From: Actinobacteria bacterium 13_1_20CM_4_69_9
Lineage (GTDB): Bacteria; Actinomycetota; Thermoleophilia; Gaiellales; Gaiellaceae
DNA: 36,266 nucleotides
Assembly: GCA_001920085.1 (NCBI GenBank)
Contig: MNJC01000051.1
Span: 1-36,266 of the forward strand
Direction of reading: 5' to 3'
The position numbers and the translations under genes were made by a program. The notes below the pieces were generated by a model. That model saw nothing but the letters and a program-made list of their open reading frames with translations, ran no database searches and was not told the origin of the DNA. Numbering within the stretch: position 1 is the stretch's first letter; each line of letters starts with the position of its first letter. Below, one piece after another: positions 6,774 to 14,785 of this stretch.

Positions 6774-7679
6774 TTACGTGGTCGGGTCGGCCCCGGAGGT
6801 GCGGAGGAAGTCGATCAGCAGTTGGTTGACGCGTCCAGCCTCGTCGTGATGCACCCAGTGCGACGCATCGGCCAGGCGCTCGACGCGGTCGAGGTTCGGC
6901 ACGTCGTCGTGCTCGGGCTCGGCGAGGTCCGAGCCGAGGTACGAATCGCGCTCCCCCCAGATCACCAGTGTCGGCGCCGAGATCGGGCGAAGCTTTGCTG
7001 CGGCTTCCTTCTGGGACTGTCTCACGGAGGCGCGGTAGTAGTTGATCATTCCGGCCGCCGCCCCTTCCTGCGACCACGCCTCGACATAGCGGTCGATTTC
7101 CTCCGGGGTGTAAGGCGGGCTCGCGTCGTGCAGGAAGTGCCGGAAGAAGTGCCAGTCTCTGGCGGGCACGATCTCCTCGGGCAGTCCCGGTGTTGCAAAG
7201 AAGAAGAAGTACCAGGACTTCCGAAGCTGGCTCGGGTGCTTGAGTCCCTCTGAGAGCTTCCGCGGATGGGCCGCGTTGAGGATGGCGAGCCGGTCGACCA
7301 CCTCGGGGTGGTTCATCGCGACGGTCCAGGCGATCGATCCGCCCCAGTCGTGACCGACCAACTGGGCGGACTCGGCACCGAGCTCCCGGATGAAGCCGCG
7401 GATGTCGTCGGCGAGCAGGTCGACGCCGTAGGCCTCGAAGCCCTCGGGCTTCGAGGACAGGTTGTAGCCACGTGTATCGGGGGCGACCACCCGAAAACCG
7501 GCCTCCGCGAGCGGCGCGATTTGTCGCCGCCAACCGAACCAGAACTCCGGGAAGCCGTGCAGCAGAACGACCAGCGGCCCTTCACCGGCCTCGACGTAAT
7601 GCAAGGTCTGATCGCCGACCTCGGCGTAGCCCTCCCGAAGCTCGATCCCGACGTCAGCGAGCAGGCTGGTGGTGGCCAT
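6774..7679 (-). CDS. Alpha/beta hydrolase, epoxide hydrolase-like
   Basis: The 301-residue protein has the oxyanion-hole motif HGFPEFW (41-47), the nucleophile elbow GHDWGG (Asp111), a cap domain with tyrosines in YFFFFATPGLP and YTPEEIDRYVEAW, APTLVIWGERD with the probable acid, and the catalytic His274 in DASHWVHHD. An Asp nucleophile with HGFPE is typical of soluble epoxide hydrolases and haloalkane or fluoroacetate dehalogenases; the cap tyrosines favour epoxide hydrolase. No signal peptide, so cytoplasmic. The ATG at 7679 has a GGAGGG-like ribosome site nearby. A GC hairpin without T tract (6742-6761) lies just past the stop. Confidence 0.88.
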   Translation of the reverse strand: MATTSLLADVGIELREGYAEVGDQTLHYVEAGEGPLVVLLHGFPEFWFGWRRQIAPLAEAGFRVVAPDTRGYNLSSKPEGFEAYGVDLLADDIRGFIRELGAESAQLVGHDWGGSIAWTVAMNHPEVVDRLAILNAAHPRKLSEGLKHPSQLRKSWYFFFFATPGLPEEIVPARDWHFFRHFLHDASPPYTPEEIDRYVEAWSQEGAAAGMINYYRASVRQSQKEAAAKLRPISAPTLVIWGERDSYLGSDLAEPEHDDVPNLDRVERLADASHWVHHDEAGRVNQLLIDFLRTSGADPTT

Positions 7680-7937
7680 GAGGACCCTCCCTGTGTAGAC
7701 GACTGGGGCGCGAGACGGCGCCTGCCAGTCTGGATGAGCAAGAGTCTGTCACCACGCCGCGGCGACGCAATCGCCCGCGTCGGGTGACACGCCGAACGCT
7801 GGGGTCCGGTCGCACAGGGACGCGGGTGGCCGCGGTGAAATGTCCGCAGAATGTCCGCAGAGGAGCAGCCCCCGCCCGTAGTAAATCCATACGCATGCCC
7901 TTAGGTCCCTGCCCGGTGGCGCCGATCTGATCTCCAC

Positions 7938-8900
7938 ATGTTGATCCGGAAGACCAAAGCCCTCGTCGTCTTCTTCGTCGCGCTCGCCGCGATCGGCAGT
8001 GGTGCGGCTATCGCAGCGACCCGCGAGAGCGCATCCCCAATCGGCACGGGCGTCGTCGTCATCAACACGAACCTTCGCCTCGAGGACACGTGGGCCGCGG
8101 GCACGGGAATGGTGCTGACGTCCTCCGGCCGGATCCTGACGAACAATCACGTCATCGCGGGTGCGACGACGATTCGGGTCGCCGTCCCGAACACGACACA
8201 CCGGTACGCGGCGCGCGTAGTCGGCTACGACATCGCCGACGACGTCGCGGTTCTTCAACTGCGGAGCGCGACGAATCTCAGGACGGTCACGATCGGCAGC
8301 TCCGCGACGCTCGCGGTGGGCGCGAGCGTCACGGCAGTCGGAAACTCCGGCGGGTTCGGACGCCTCATCTCGGTACGCGGCAGGGTCATCCGACTGAGGA
8401 GGTCGATCACCGTCGAGAGCGGCATCGGCGAGCTCCACCGGCTGAGCGGGGTGATCGAGACGAATGCGTCGCTCCGGCCCGGCGACTCGGGAGGCCCGCT
8501 TCTCGACAGCGCCGGCAAGGTAGTCGGCATGGACACGGCAGCGGCGTTCGGCGGCAGCGCCTACGCGATCCCGATCGCGACAGCCGCGAGGGTCACCAGT
8601 CAGATCGTGGCCGGGAAGGCGTCGCCCCGCGTGCATGTCGGGGCGACGGCGTTCCTCGGAATCAGGGTTCAGGGCACGACCGTCGACGACGTCGTACGCG
8701 GCAGCCCGGCGCAAAAGGCAGGGCTGAAGCCTGGGGATGTCATCATTTCGGTCGGCGGGAAGCGTGTCACCGGCGAGGCCGGCATCACTTCGGCTGTGCT
8801 CGCGCACAAGCCGGGGCAGGTCGTGACTGTCGTCTACACCGACGAGACAGGTACGAGGCGGGCGGCGAGGGTCAGGCTCGCGGCCGGTCCGCCGCAGTAG
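7938..8900 (+). CDS. Secreted trypsin-like serine protease with PDZ domain (HtrA/DegP family)
   Basis: The 320-residue product has an N-terminal signal or anchor helix (MLIRKTKALVVFFVALAAIG), a trypsin-like domain with His71 in LTNNHVI, Asp102 in DDVAVLQL and Ser184 in RPGDSGGPL, so the catalytic triad is intact, and a C-terminal PDZ domain (about 215-310) with FLGIRVQG, SPAQKAGLKPGDVI and VGGKRV. Proteins of this type degrade or refold damaged proteins outside the membrane; the PDZ binds C-termini. It stands alone, with 258 bases upstream and a gene-poor stretch downstream, so it is likely monocistronic. No strong ribosome site is seen before the ATG. Confidence 0.92.
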   Translation: MLIRKTKALVVFFVALAAIGSGAAIAATRESASPIGTGVVVINTNLRLEDTWAAGTGMVLTSSGRILTNNHVIAGATTIRVAVPNTTHRYAARVVGYDIADDVAVLQLRSATNLRTVTIGSSATLAVGASVTAVGNSGGFGRLISVRGRVIRLRRSITVESGIGELHRLSGVIETNASLRPGDSGGPLLDSAGKVVGMDTAAAFGGSAYAIPIATAARVTSQIVAGKASPRVHVGATAFLGIRVQGTTVDDVVRGSPAQKAGLKPGDVIISVGGKRVTGEAGITSAVLAHKPGQVVTVVYTDETGTRRAARVRLAAGPPQ

Positions 8901-9124
8901 CGGCTATCAACCTGCCGCCCATCAGGACCGGCGCTTCGACGAGTGGCTTCCGAGCTTGCACGACAGCGTGCTCGCTTGGCGAGGCGAGTCCTCGGCCGAA
9001 AGTCCCGATCCGTAGAGCGCTGAGGTGCTCACGAACTTCTCCTGGCGAGGAGAGAGCGGCGAGCGCTTCCTCGTCCTATCGTCCTTCCTGAGGTTGCGCT
9101 GCCGGGGCCCGAGACCGAGCGCAT

Positions 9125-9265
9125 GTGGGAATCCGTTACCCAGCACGGCCTCTTGCCTTCGGGCTGAGACTCATCGCGACGTCGCTGTTTGCACTTTCGT
9201 TTGTGTGGCTGAGCAACCGGCCGACGAGACAACGCGTCGAGCTCTACCACTACAAGCGGCGCTAA
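9125..9265 (+). CDS. Possible small membrane peptide
   Basis: A GTG-started frame of 46 residues reads VGIRYPARPLAFG, then a hydrophobic helix LRLIATSLFALSFVWL, then a basic tail SNRPTRQRVELYHYKRR. The single helix followed by positive charges is plausible for a small membrane protein, but there is no clear ribosome site or promoter and I know no family for it. It could be chance. Confidence 0.25.
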   Translation: MGIRYPARPLAFGLRLIATSLFALSFVWLSNRPTRQRVELYHYKRR

Positions 9266-9390
9266 AGCCGTCCGAGGGCAAAACTCAGTAGTTCTGCCCC
9301 TTGTAAGTGTGCGTTTGGAGGAGGAGACTCGTCTTTGTAGGACAGGTGTTCAAGCCCCGGTGGAGGCCGCTGGATTCTTGCCCTCCTGCT

Positions 9391-9454
9391 GGGCGGGACT
9401 CCCCCACTAAACCCGAACGTGACCCCATGCGCCGCGCGCCCCGGAGTCCCGCCC
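9391..9454. repeat. 12-bp perfect inverted repeat
   Basis: GGGCGGGACTCC at 9391-9402 is exactly complementary to GGAGTCCCGCCC at 9443-9454, with a 40-base spacer that includes GCGCCGCGCGCC. It lies 43 bases before the GTG of the small ORF at 9497. It could form a hairpin in its leader, act as a terminator without a T tract, or be a protein-binding site. Confidence 0.45.
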
Positions 9455-9496
9455 GCATTGCGTGATGTTGCGTCAACCGTAGACTCCGGACCCGTC

Positions 9497-9700
9497 GTGC
9501 CCGAGCAGATCCCCATCCCCCGAGATGCGATCGCGAGGGTGGCCGTGCAGCTGGCGGAGGCCGTCGACCAGACAAGCGAATTACTCATGGCCGCGACCGA
9601 ACTGCACGGCAAGGTCGCCGGTTTGCACGCAACCGTGACCGACGCTCTTGTCGAGCTCGAACGTGTGCTCGAGGAGTCCACGACAGACCGGAGTGCTTGA
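9497..9700 (+). CDS. Small predicted helical protein, function unknown
   Basis: A 67-residue frame reads VPEQIPIPRDAIARVAVQLAEAVDQTSELL and continues with heptad-like hydrophobic spacing (LHGKVAGLHATVTDALVELERVL), which predicts an alpha-helical or coiled-coil hairpin. The frame is open further upstream (to 9419), but that part crosses the inverted repeat and looks non-coding. I recognise no family. Amino-acid composition and third-position GC are reasonable for a real gene. Confidence 0.4.
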   Translation: MPEQIPIPRDAIARVAVQLAEAVDQTSELLMAATELHGKVAGLHATVTDALVELERVLEESTTDRSA

Positions 9701-9898
9701 GCCGCACAGTCAGCCGAACCTGGTGTTGACTGCCATGCCGCCCGCCGAGTCTGACGCTTTCGCGCGTTAGCCAGTTGGCCAACAATCTGCTCGCCGACTC
9801 TGCTGGCGACCGCGACGCGTTACCGCACCAGTACCCCTTCGGCCTGCGCGAACTGGCGGGCAACTCGCCGGCGCGGGATCCACCGCCAGCCACCACCG

Positions 9899-10009
9899 TC
9901 ACGACGAACGTACGGACTGCGACATGAACATCCACCGCACCATCACGTAGGCCGTCATCACCATGAGCAACAGCGGGATCACGGCGAGCACGATGAGCAG
10001 CCAGATCAT
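9899..10009 (-). CDS. Small single-pass membrane protein
   Basis: An ATG-started frame of 36 residues on the minus strand reads MIWLLIVLAVIPLLLMVMTA followed by YVMVRWMFMSQSVRSS. The long uninterrupted hydrophobic helix with a polar, basic C-terminal tail is typical of small membrane proteins. It lies 20 bases downstream of the lipoprotein gene on the same strand, so the two may form a unit. There is no strong ribosome site. Too short for most gene callers. Confidence 0.4.
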   Translation of the reverse strand: MIWLLIVLAVIPLLLMVMTAYVMVRWMFMSQSVRSS

Positions 10010-10029
10010 CCGTCACAAAGCCGTAGCTG

Positions 10030-10521
10030 CTACGGGCCTCCTTCGTAGACGGTTGCTGGTGGAAGCGCTTGCCGTGACACCGGCGCTGCCCAGTAGACCT
10101 CGCCGTTGTCCTTCGCAGCGACGGCCACAGGCAATGCGGTCTTCCCGAACCTGATGACGCACGACCAACCCGAGAGCCCCTCTGGAAACCGCGCTGCTGG
10201 AAGAACCTCGCCGGGTCGCGCTAGGCGAACCTTGCCGGTGTGAATCTTCTTGCAGCTGTTCTCCCTTACCCGCGGAGGGCCTGCTCCGATTGGGAAGAGA
10301 CCGTCTGCGAAGAGATCGGCTGCGGGGTGTGTCTGCGGTGGATACGGAGTGCGCAGATAGTGCTGCAGACTGGCCTCCACCTTCGCGCCGTCGTCGGCGC
10401 CACCGCCGCCGCAGGCGGTAAACACCATTGCGGTGAGCGCCAGCACAGTCGGCAAGACGACCAAGCCAAGACGAAACGGCCGTTCGAGCCGGGCCTCGCG
10501 CTTCCCAACGGGGCTTGCCAT
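10030..10521 (-). CDS. Putative lipoprotein of unknown function
   Basis: The 163-residue product has a basic N-terminus (MASPVGKREARLERPFRLG), a hydrophobic signal (LVVLPTVLALTAMVF) and a lipobox-like TAC followed by glycines, so it is probably lipid-anchored on the outer face of the membrane. The mature part has CKKIHTGKVRLARPGEVLPAA, a WSCVIRFG segment and a C-terminal EVYWAAPVSRQ. Two further cysteines (in NSCKKI and WSCVI) could form a disulfide. I do not recognise the family. The ATG at 10521 is preferred over a TTG one codon earlier. Confidence 0.65.
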   Translation of the reverse strand: MASPVGKREARLERPFRLGLVVLPTVLALTAMVFTACGGGGADDGAKVEASLQHYLRTPYPPQTHPAADLFADGLFPIGAGPPRVRENSCKKIHTGKVRLARPGEVLPAARFPEGLSGWSCVIRFGKTALPVAVAAKDNGEVYWAAPVSRQALPPATVYEGGP

Positions 10522-10734
10522 CAACAGATGATCTTAGGTGGCCGCAAGACGAATGCAGACGATTCGGAAGCACTTGCGCGGGAGGGTCGGCCGACAGGGC
10601 CGGGGGCCCGAAAAGGACGCATCTACCTGCCGAACGGCGTGGCTTGACCCGCTCGATGCGCCAGGGTCTTGCAGAAGGCACCCGCCGACGAGGGCCTTCT
10701 TGTCGAAGATCGCTCTTTCCAGGTCTTTTCGGAG

Positions 10735-10806
10735 TGGCCCCGGGAGGAGTCGAACCTCCGCACACGGATTCGAAGTCCGTCGCTCTATCCGCTGAGCTAC
10801 GGGGCC
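10735..10806 (-). tRNA. tRNA-Arg (anticodon UCG)
   Basis: The minus strand folds as a cloverleaf: acceptor GGCCCCG/CGGGGCC, D arm GCTC-AGCGGATA-GAGC, anticodon stem ACGGA/TCCGT with loop CTTCGAA (TCG), T arm GGAGG-TTCGACT-CCTCC, discriminator A at 10735, no encoded CCA. It reads CGA and related arginine codons. It lies ten bases from tRNA-His on the same strand. Confidence 0.96.
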
Positions 10807-10816
10807 CGGCTCAGAG

Positions 10817-10890
10817 GGTGGCGGATGGGACTCGAACCCACGACCACCTGGACCACAACCAGGGGCTCTACCAACTGAGCTACCGCCACC
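10817..10890 (-). tRNA. tRNA-His (anticodon GUG)
   Basis: The minus strand gives acceptor GTGGCGG/CCGCCAC with the extra 5' G (position 10890) pairing with discriminator C (10817), the hallmark of histidine tRNA. D arm GCTC/GAGC, anticodon stem CCTGG/CCAGG with loop TTGTGGT (GTG), T arm GTGGG-TTCGAGT-CCCAT. No CCA is encoded. It precedes tRNA-Arg by ten bases in the direction of transcription and follows the HAD gene by nine bases, so all may share a transcript. Confidence 0.96.
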
Positions 10891-10899
10891 GTGGAAGGC

Positions 10900-11553
10900 T
10901 CAGGATAGCGGCGTCTCCTCGAGGCCGACCTGCAATTCGCGGACGGATTCGAACACCGCGACGGCGCCCGCGTCGCGCAGCTCTGCCTCGGAGTACGCAC
11001 CGCCCGTGAGCACGGCGATCGTCTCGACGCCCGCCTTGCGGGCGGCCTCGACGTCCCACGGCGTGTCGCCGACCATCACGGCGTCGTCGGTCCCGGCCTT
11101 CGAGAGCGCCGCCTTGACGACGTCCGGCTCGGGCTTGGTTGCCTCGACGTCGTCCTTCGTCGTCCACGCATCGACGACGTCTCGGATCTCGATCGCGTCG
11201 ACGAAGTGCTCGGCATGCTTCTCGATCGACGAGCTCGCGAGGACTACGGTGTGACCGCGAGCCTTCAGCTCGAAGACGAGGTCGTGCGCACCGACGAAGG
11301 GCACCACCTCGTCGATCATCTTCTCGAACTGCTTCTCCCACTCGTCGCGCACGTCGTCGCCGATCTGACGCTCGACCGCCTCGCCGGCAACGGCGGCGAC
11401 GTACTGGTCGCCGCCCATGCCGACGTGACGGTGCAGATGACGCAGTGCGAGGACGACGTCGTGTTTCCGGAACGCGCGGTACCACGCAAGCGCCTGCTGG
11501 TAGCTGGCGTCGACCAGCGTCCCGTCGACGTCGAGGAGCGCTGCGCGCGCTAT
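10900..11553 (-). CDS. HAD-family phosphatase, phosphoglycolate phosphatase-like
   Basis: The product has motif I LLDVDGTLVD (nucleophile Asp and the +2 Asp at about residues 9 and 11), motif II VVLASSS, a Lys in ATKPEPDVV, and motif III VMVGDTPWDVEAA, all as expected for subclass I HAD hydrolases such as beta-phosphoglucomutase or phosphoglycolate phosphatase. Substrate unknown. The fold begins at the PfpI stop, but the frame has no ATG, GTG, TTG or CTG there: the codon at the expected start is ATA (11551-11553), overlapping the PfpI TAG as ATAG. Upstream in-frame codons run through the PfpI gene. Translation is probably coupled to PfpI. Confidence 0.8.
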   Translation of the reverse strand: MARAALLDVDGTLVDASYQQALAWYRAFRKHDVVLALRHLHRHVGMGGDQYVAAVAGEAVERQIGDDVRDEWEKQFEKMIDEVVPFVGAHDLVFELKARGHTVVLASSSIEKHAEHFVDAIEIRDVVDAWTTKDDVEATKPEPDVVKAALSKAGTDDAVMVGDTPWDVEAARKAGVETIAVLTGGAYSEAELRDAGAVAVFESVRELQVGLEETPLS

Positions 11554-12134
11554 GAGGACGCGGCTTTCGTCTTCGCGGCCTGCTGCTCGTGCTTCCCTTC
11601 GGCGAACTCCTCGATCAGCTTCTTGTTGAACGCCGGTATGTCGTCGGGCTTGCGGCTCGTGACGAGCCCCTGGTCGACGTGCACCTCCTCGTCGACCCAG
11701 TTGCCGCCGGCGTTGCGGATGTCGGTCCGCACCGACGGGAAGGACGTCAGCGTGCGTCCGCGCACCACGCCCGCCTCGATGAGGGTCCACGGCGCATGGC
11801 AGATCGCGCCGACCGGTTTGCCCTGCTCGAAGAAGTCGCGCACGAACTGCACGGCGTTCTCGTCCTGGCGCAGATTGTCGGGATTTCCGACGCCGCCCGG
11901 CAGCACGAGCGCGTCGTAGTCGTCGGCGCTCGCCTCCTCGACCGGCTTGTCGACCTTGAACGAGCCGGCCTTGTCGTAGTGGTTGAAGCCCTGGATCTCA
12001 CCGTCCTTCAGCGAGACCAGGTCGAGCTCGGCACCGGCCTGCTCGAGCGCCTTCCACGGCTCGGTCAGCTCGACCTCCTCGAACATGTCGGCAGCCAGGA
12101 AAGCGATCTTCTTGCCCTTCAGCTCATCGGCCAT
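11550..12134 (-). CDS. DJ-1/PfpI family protein (class I glutamine amidotransferase-like)
   Basis: The 194-residue product has the DJ-1/PfpI features: KIAFLAADMFEEVEL with the conserved Glu (residue 20), LVLPGG, and the nucleophile elbow GAICHAPW (Cys112, His113). Relatives include YhbO/PfpI and general stress protein 18, linked to protein or nucleotide deglycation and stress resistance; whether this one is a protease, deglycase or hydratase cannot be told. The start ATG is preceded by an AGGGGG ribosome-site-like run. It overlaps the HAD gene by four bases. Confidence 0.92.
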   Translation of the reverse strand: MADELKGKKIAFLAADMFEEVELTEPWKALEQAGAELDLVSLKDGEIQGFNHYDKAGSFKVDKPVEEASADDYDALVLPGGVGNPDNLRQDENAVQFVRDFFEQGKPVGAICHAPWTLIEAGVVRGRTLTSFPSVRTDIRNAGGNWVDEEVHVDQGLVTSRKPDDIPAFNKKLIEEFAEGKHEQQAAKTKAASS

Positions 12135-12199
12135 CGGTAACCCCCTCGGTCGCTGTCACCCACACGCCTTCCCGCTGCCCCGAGCGAAGTAACGCGGCA

Positions 12200-12272
12200 T
12201 GCGCCTGGGAGGATTCGAACCTCCGACCCGCGGCTTAGAAGGCCGCCGCTCTGTCCGCTGAGCTACAGGCGC
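12200..12272 (-). tRNA. tRNA-Arg (anticodon UCU)
   Basis: The minus strand folds with acceptor GCGCCTG/CAGGCGC, D arm GCTC-AGCGGACA-GAGC, anticodon stem GCGGC/GCCGC with loop CTTCTAA (TCT), T arm GGAGG-TTCGAAT-CCTCC, discriminator A at 12200, no encoded CCA. It decodes AGA, a rare arginine codon in this GC-rich genome. Confidence 0.96.
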
Positions 12273-12300
12273 CCGCGCAACAGGGTATCCCGGGCGTTCC

Positions 12301-12837
12301 CTAGCGCCTGACGCCGAAATCGGTGGTCACGATCGTGACCTCGCGCCCGCCGTACGTTCCGGGCGCGGCGGGGACGTGCACTGCAGAGAGCCCGATTTCG
12401 CGCCAGCGCGCGGTGAGCATGTTCTTGCGATGCTCGGGGCTGTCCCACCACATGTCGAGCGCGCCGGGGGCGTCGACGTTGGGCGACGACCACAGCAGGT
12501 TCTCCCCGACGGACCAGAAGTTGCTGCGGCCGATCGGGTAATAGCGCGCGATGCGCTTGTCGAAAGACGAGCCGTTCGCGGAGTCGTGGCTGAAGTAGCC
12601 CCGCGCCGCCATCTCGGCGGAGTGCTGGCGCGCCGCGTCGGACAGGCTGGCCGAGAGGTGCAGCGGCGCGAGCCCGTGCTGCTTGCGGAGGGTGTTGATG
12701 TCGGCGAGGACGCCCTGCTCGAGCGTCGAGAGCGACGCCGCCGGCTGCTGAGACGACGCACCCGCAGGTGACGCCGCGACCCAAAGGCCGGCGATGGCAA
12801 GGAGGAGCACCGCGGACCGCACCAGAGGATTCCCCAT
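12301..12837 (-). CDS. Secreted CAP/SCP-domain protein
   Basis: The 178-residue product has a signal peptide (MGNPLVRSAVLLLAIAGLWVAASPAGA) and a CAP domain from about residue 37: LEQGVLADINTLRKQHGL, LSDAARQHSAEMAARGYFSHDS, GENLLW, MWWDSPEHRKNML, and a C-terminal VTIVTTDFGVR. The conserved His residues (RQHS, SPEH), Glu (GENL) and others are present. Bacterial CAP proteins are extracellular; their activity is mostly unknown. A second CAP gene lies at 18044. Confidence 0.92.
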   Translation of the reverse strand: MGNPLVRSAVLLLAIAGLWVAASPAGASSQQPAASLSTLEQGVLADINTLRKQHGLAPLHLSASLSDAARQHSAEMAARGYFSHDSANGSSFDKRIARYYPIGRSNFWSVGENLLWSSPNVDAPGALDMWWDSPEHRKNMLTARWREIGLSAVHVPAAPGTYGGREVTIVTTDFGVRR

Positions 12838-12886
12838 GTCCGGGAGATCGGCGCGGCCGGCTCGCCGCCCACATCCCTGAAACGGG

Positions 12887-13969
12887 TTACCCGGTCTCGG
12901 GGGCCGGCTGGGCGCGCCTGTGCCGCAGCCAGTCGGCGAAGATCACCTGCAGCGTTCCCGCGACGGGGATCGCCGCCAGCGCGCCGAGCACGCCGGCGAG
13001 CTCGGCGCCGATCAGCACCGAGATGAGGACGACGAGCGGCGACAGCTGCACGGTGCGCCCGTACACCACCGGCTGCAGGATGTGGTTCTCGACCTGCTGG
13101 TAGACGATGAAGAAGACGACGACGATGATCCCGGCGGGCACCGAGTGCAAGAACGCGACAGCGCCGACGATGATGGCGGCGATCGTCGCGCCTGCGAGCG
13201 GGATCAGGTCGAGAATCGCGACGATCAGGCCCAACGCAATCGCGTAGGGCACGCCCAAGATCGCGAGCACGATCGCGGTCAGGCCGCCGGCGATCAGGCT
13301 GATCAGGAGATTGCCGGAGACGTAGCCCCCGACGGTGCGGTAGATGTCGTGGCCGACGGAGCGGTAGCGGCGCCGCGTGTCCGGCCGCAGCAGCGAGAGG
13401 AACCGGTCGATCCAGCCCGGCCCTTCGAGCAGCATGAAGAACGTCATGAACGCGATCGTCACCGTGGCAAGCACTGCATTGACGACGCCTTTCGCGACCG
13501 CGAGCGCCGTCCCGGAAAGACCGAAGAGCTTCGACGCGCCGCCCTCACGTAACGCCTTTCGAGCCTTGTCCACCAGGTGGTACTTCGTCTCGAGGAAGCC
13601 CAGCCTCCCGCGCCCCTTGGTCAGGTCGTCGAGATAGTCGGGCACCTTGTGGGCGAAGTTGTCGACCTGGTCGACCAGCGTCGGGATGAACAGCCATCCG
13701 ATCAGCCCCAGGGCGATCAGCGTGGCGATCGAGACGACCCCGGTGGCCGCGCCGCGGCGGCCGCGGAACCGGTGCTCCAGACGGTCCACCGCCGGGTTGA
13801 GGGCGAGCGCCAGGAACAGCGCGATGAACACCCACGAGAGGACGTGCCGGGAGATCCACAGCACCTTCAGCGTGATGAACGACGCGACGAGGATCCCGAT
13901 GACCAGCAGGATCGTCCGGGGCTGAAACTGGACGACGCGTTCGCGCTCGGCCGGCACGGACTGCAGCAT
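12887..13969 (-). CDS. AI-2E/UPF0118 family permease
   Basis: The 360-residue product is a polytopic membrane protein of the AI-2E transporter family: TM pair at the N-terminus (TILLVIGILVASFITLKVLW, SWVFIALFLALALNP with the conserved ALNPAV), a soluble helical stretch (PTLVDQVDNFAHKVPDYLDDL), and a C-terminal block of four to five helices with GAELAGVLGALAAIPVAG. Family members export or import small molecules or ions; the autoinducer role of the founding member does not carry over. Start ATG at 13969 (MLQSVPAERERVVQFQPRT) fits the family N-terminus; the open frame extends further but overlaps the divergent gene. Confidence 0.92.
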   Translation of the reverse strand: MLQSVPAERERVVQFQPRTILLVIGILVASFITLKVLWISRHVLSWVFIALFLALALNPAVDRLEHRFRGRRGAATGVVSIATLIALGLIGWLFIPTLVDQVDNFAHKVPDYLDDLTKGRGRLGFLETKYHLVDKARKALREGGASKLFGLSGTALAVAKGVVNAVLATVTIAFMTFFMLLEGPGWIDRFLSLLRPDTRRRYRSVGHDIYRTVGGYVSGNLLISLIAGGLTAIVLAILGVPYAIALGLIVAILDLIPLAGATIAAIIVGAVAFLHSVPAGIIVVVFFIVYQQVENHILQPVVYGRTVQLSPLVVLISVLIGAELAGVLGALAAIPVAGTLQVIFADWLRHRRAQPAPETG

Positions 13970-14030
13970 CGCGCCCGGGTCGGATGGCTTTGCGCCCGAA
14001 GCCGGCCGGCAGGACGATAGATTGAGCGGC

Positions 14031-14324
14031 GTGAGCCTCCGAGGACGGACGATCGAGCACACCGCGACGCTGCCCGACGGGCGGAAGGTCGTCGTCCACG
14101 TCGGCGTCCCCGAAGATCCGTACATCGCGCGTGCGGAGCTCGAGACCGTCGACGTGGAGCTCCACTCCGACGGCCACGTGCTGGCCGCCGTCAACACGGT
14201 GCTCGACGTCGATCAGGAGAGTGAAGCCGAGGAGCTCTCGCGCGAGATCGCGCGGCAGCTCGAGTCCGGAGAGATCGAGCCGACGGCGCACGCGATCGAG
14301 CCGCTGGCGGACACGTTGCGATGA
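14031..14324 (+). CDS. Conserved protein of unknown function
   Basis: The 97-residue product reads [43 protein letters not shown], and ends [19 protein letters not shown]. It looks like a small alpha-beta protein and recurs in Thermoleophilia, but I know no function. A TAGATT box at 14018-14023 ends seven bases before the GTG at 14031, so I use that start rather than the TTG at 14022. Its stop overlaps the ATG of the cyclophilin gene (ATGA), so the two are translationally coupled. Confidence 0.75.
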   Translation: MSLRGRTIEHTATLPDGRKVVVHVGVPEDPYIARAELETVDVELHSDGHVLAAVNTVLDVDQESEAEELSREIARQLESGEIEPTAHAIEPLADTLR

Positions 14325-14785
14325 ACGCGACGCTGCAGACGAACCACGGCGCGATCGAGATCGAGCTCTATCCCGACGACGCCCCCAAGACCGTTGAGAA
14401 CTTCGTCAAGCTCGCGCGCGACGGGTTCTACGACGGCCTGGTCTTCCACCGCGTCATTCCCGAGTTCATGATCCAGGGCGGCGACCCGACCGGCACGGGA
14501 CGCGGTGGCCCGGGCTACCAGTTCGAGGACGAGTTCAACCAGCACAAGGTCGACCGCGGCGCGCTCGCGATGGCGAACGCCGGCCCGAACACGAACGGCA
14601 GCCAGTTCTTCATCGTCACCGCGGACGCGTGCCCTTGGCTCGACGGAAAGCACACCGTGTTCGGGCGTGTCACGTCCGGTATCGAGGTCGTCGACAAGAT
14701 CTCGGAGCTGCCTGCGGACGCCGCGGACAAGCCGCGCGACGACGCACTCATCGAGCGCGTCGAGATCGCCGCGAGTCCCGAATAG
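14321..14785 (+). CDS. Peptidyl-prolyl cis-trans isomerase, cyclophilin type
   Basis: The 154-residue product is a compact single-domain cyclophilin with no signal peptide: [40 protein letters not shown] (active-site Arg, Phe and Gln), [17 protein letters not shown], and [12 protein letters not shown]. It catalyses proline isomerisation during folding in the cytoplasm. The ATG overlaps the upstream TGA. Its 3' end overlaps the convergent DUF6328 gene by 38 bases. Confidence 0.95.
   Translation: MNATLQTNHGAIEIELYPDDAPKTVENFVKLARDGFYDGLVFHRVIPEFMIQGGDPTGTGRGGPGYQFEDEFNQHKVDRGALAMANAGPNTNGSQFFIVTADACPWLDGKHTVFGRVTSGIEVVDKISELPADAADKPRDDALIERVEIAASPE

Larger units (their letters stand above)
8901..9496. 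other. Gene-poor stretch with one doubtful small ORF and an inverted repeat
   Basis: Between htrA-like and the small ORF at 9497 I find no recognisable gene. Reading frames here have no family resemblance and uneven composition. The only items I can point to are a possible 46-codon membrane peptide (9125-9265) and a 12-bp perfect inverted repeat (9391-9402/9443-9454). Base composition is slightly lower in GC than the neighbouring genes around 9170-9320. Confidence 0.5.

Noticed and set aside
9290-9380. A possible tRNA because of a TTCAAGCC string
   Set aside because: No T-stem or acceptor stem can be formed around it.
10515-11009. Plus-strand frames containing GRSRTSAHGFEV- or PTTTWTTTRG-like peptides
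   Set aside because: These are translations of the antisense strand of tRNA-Arg and tRNA-His.
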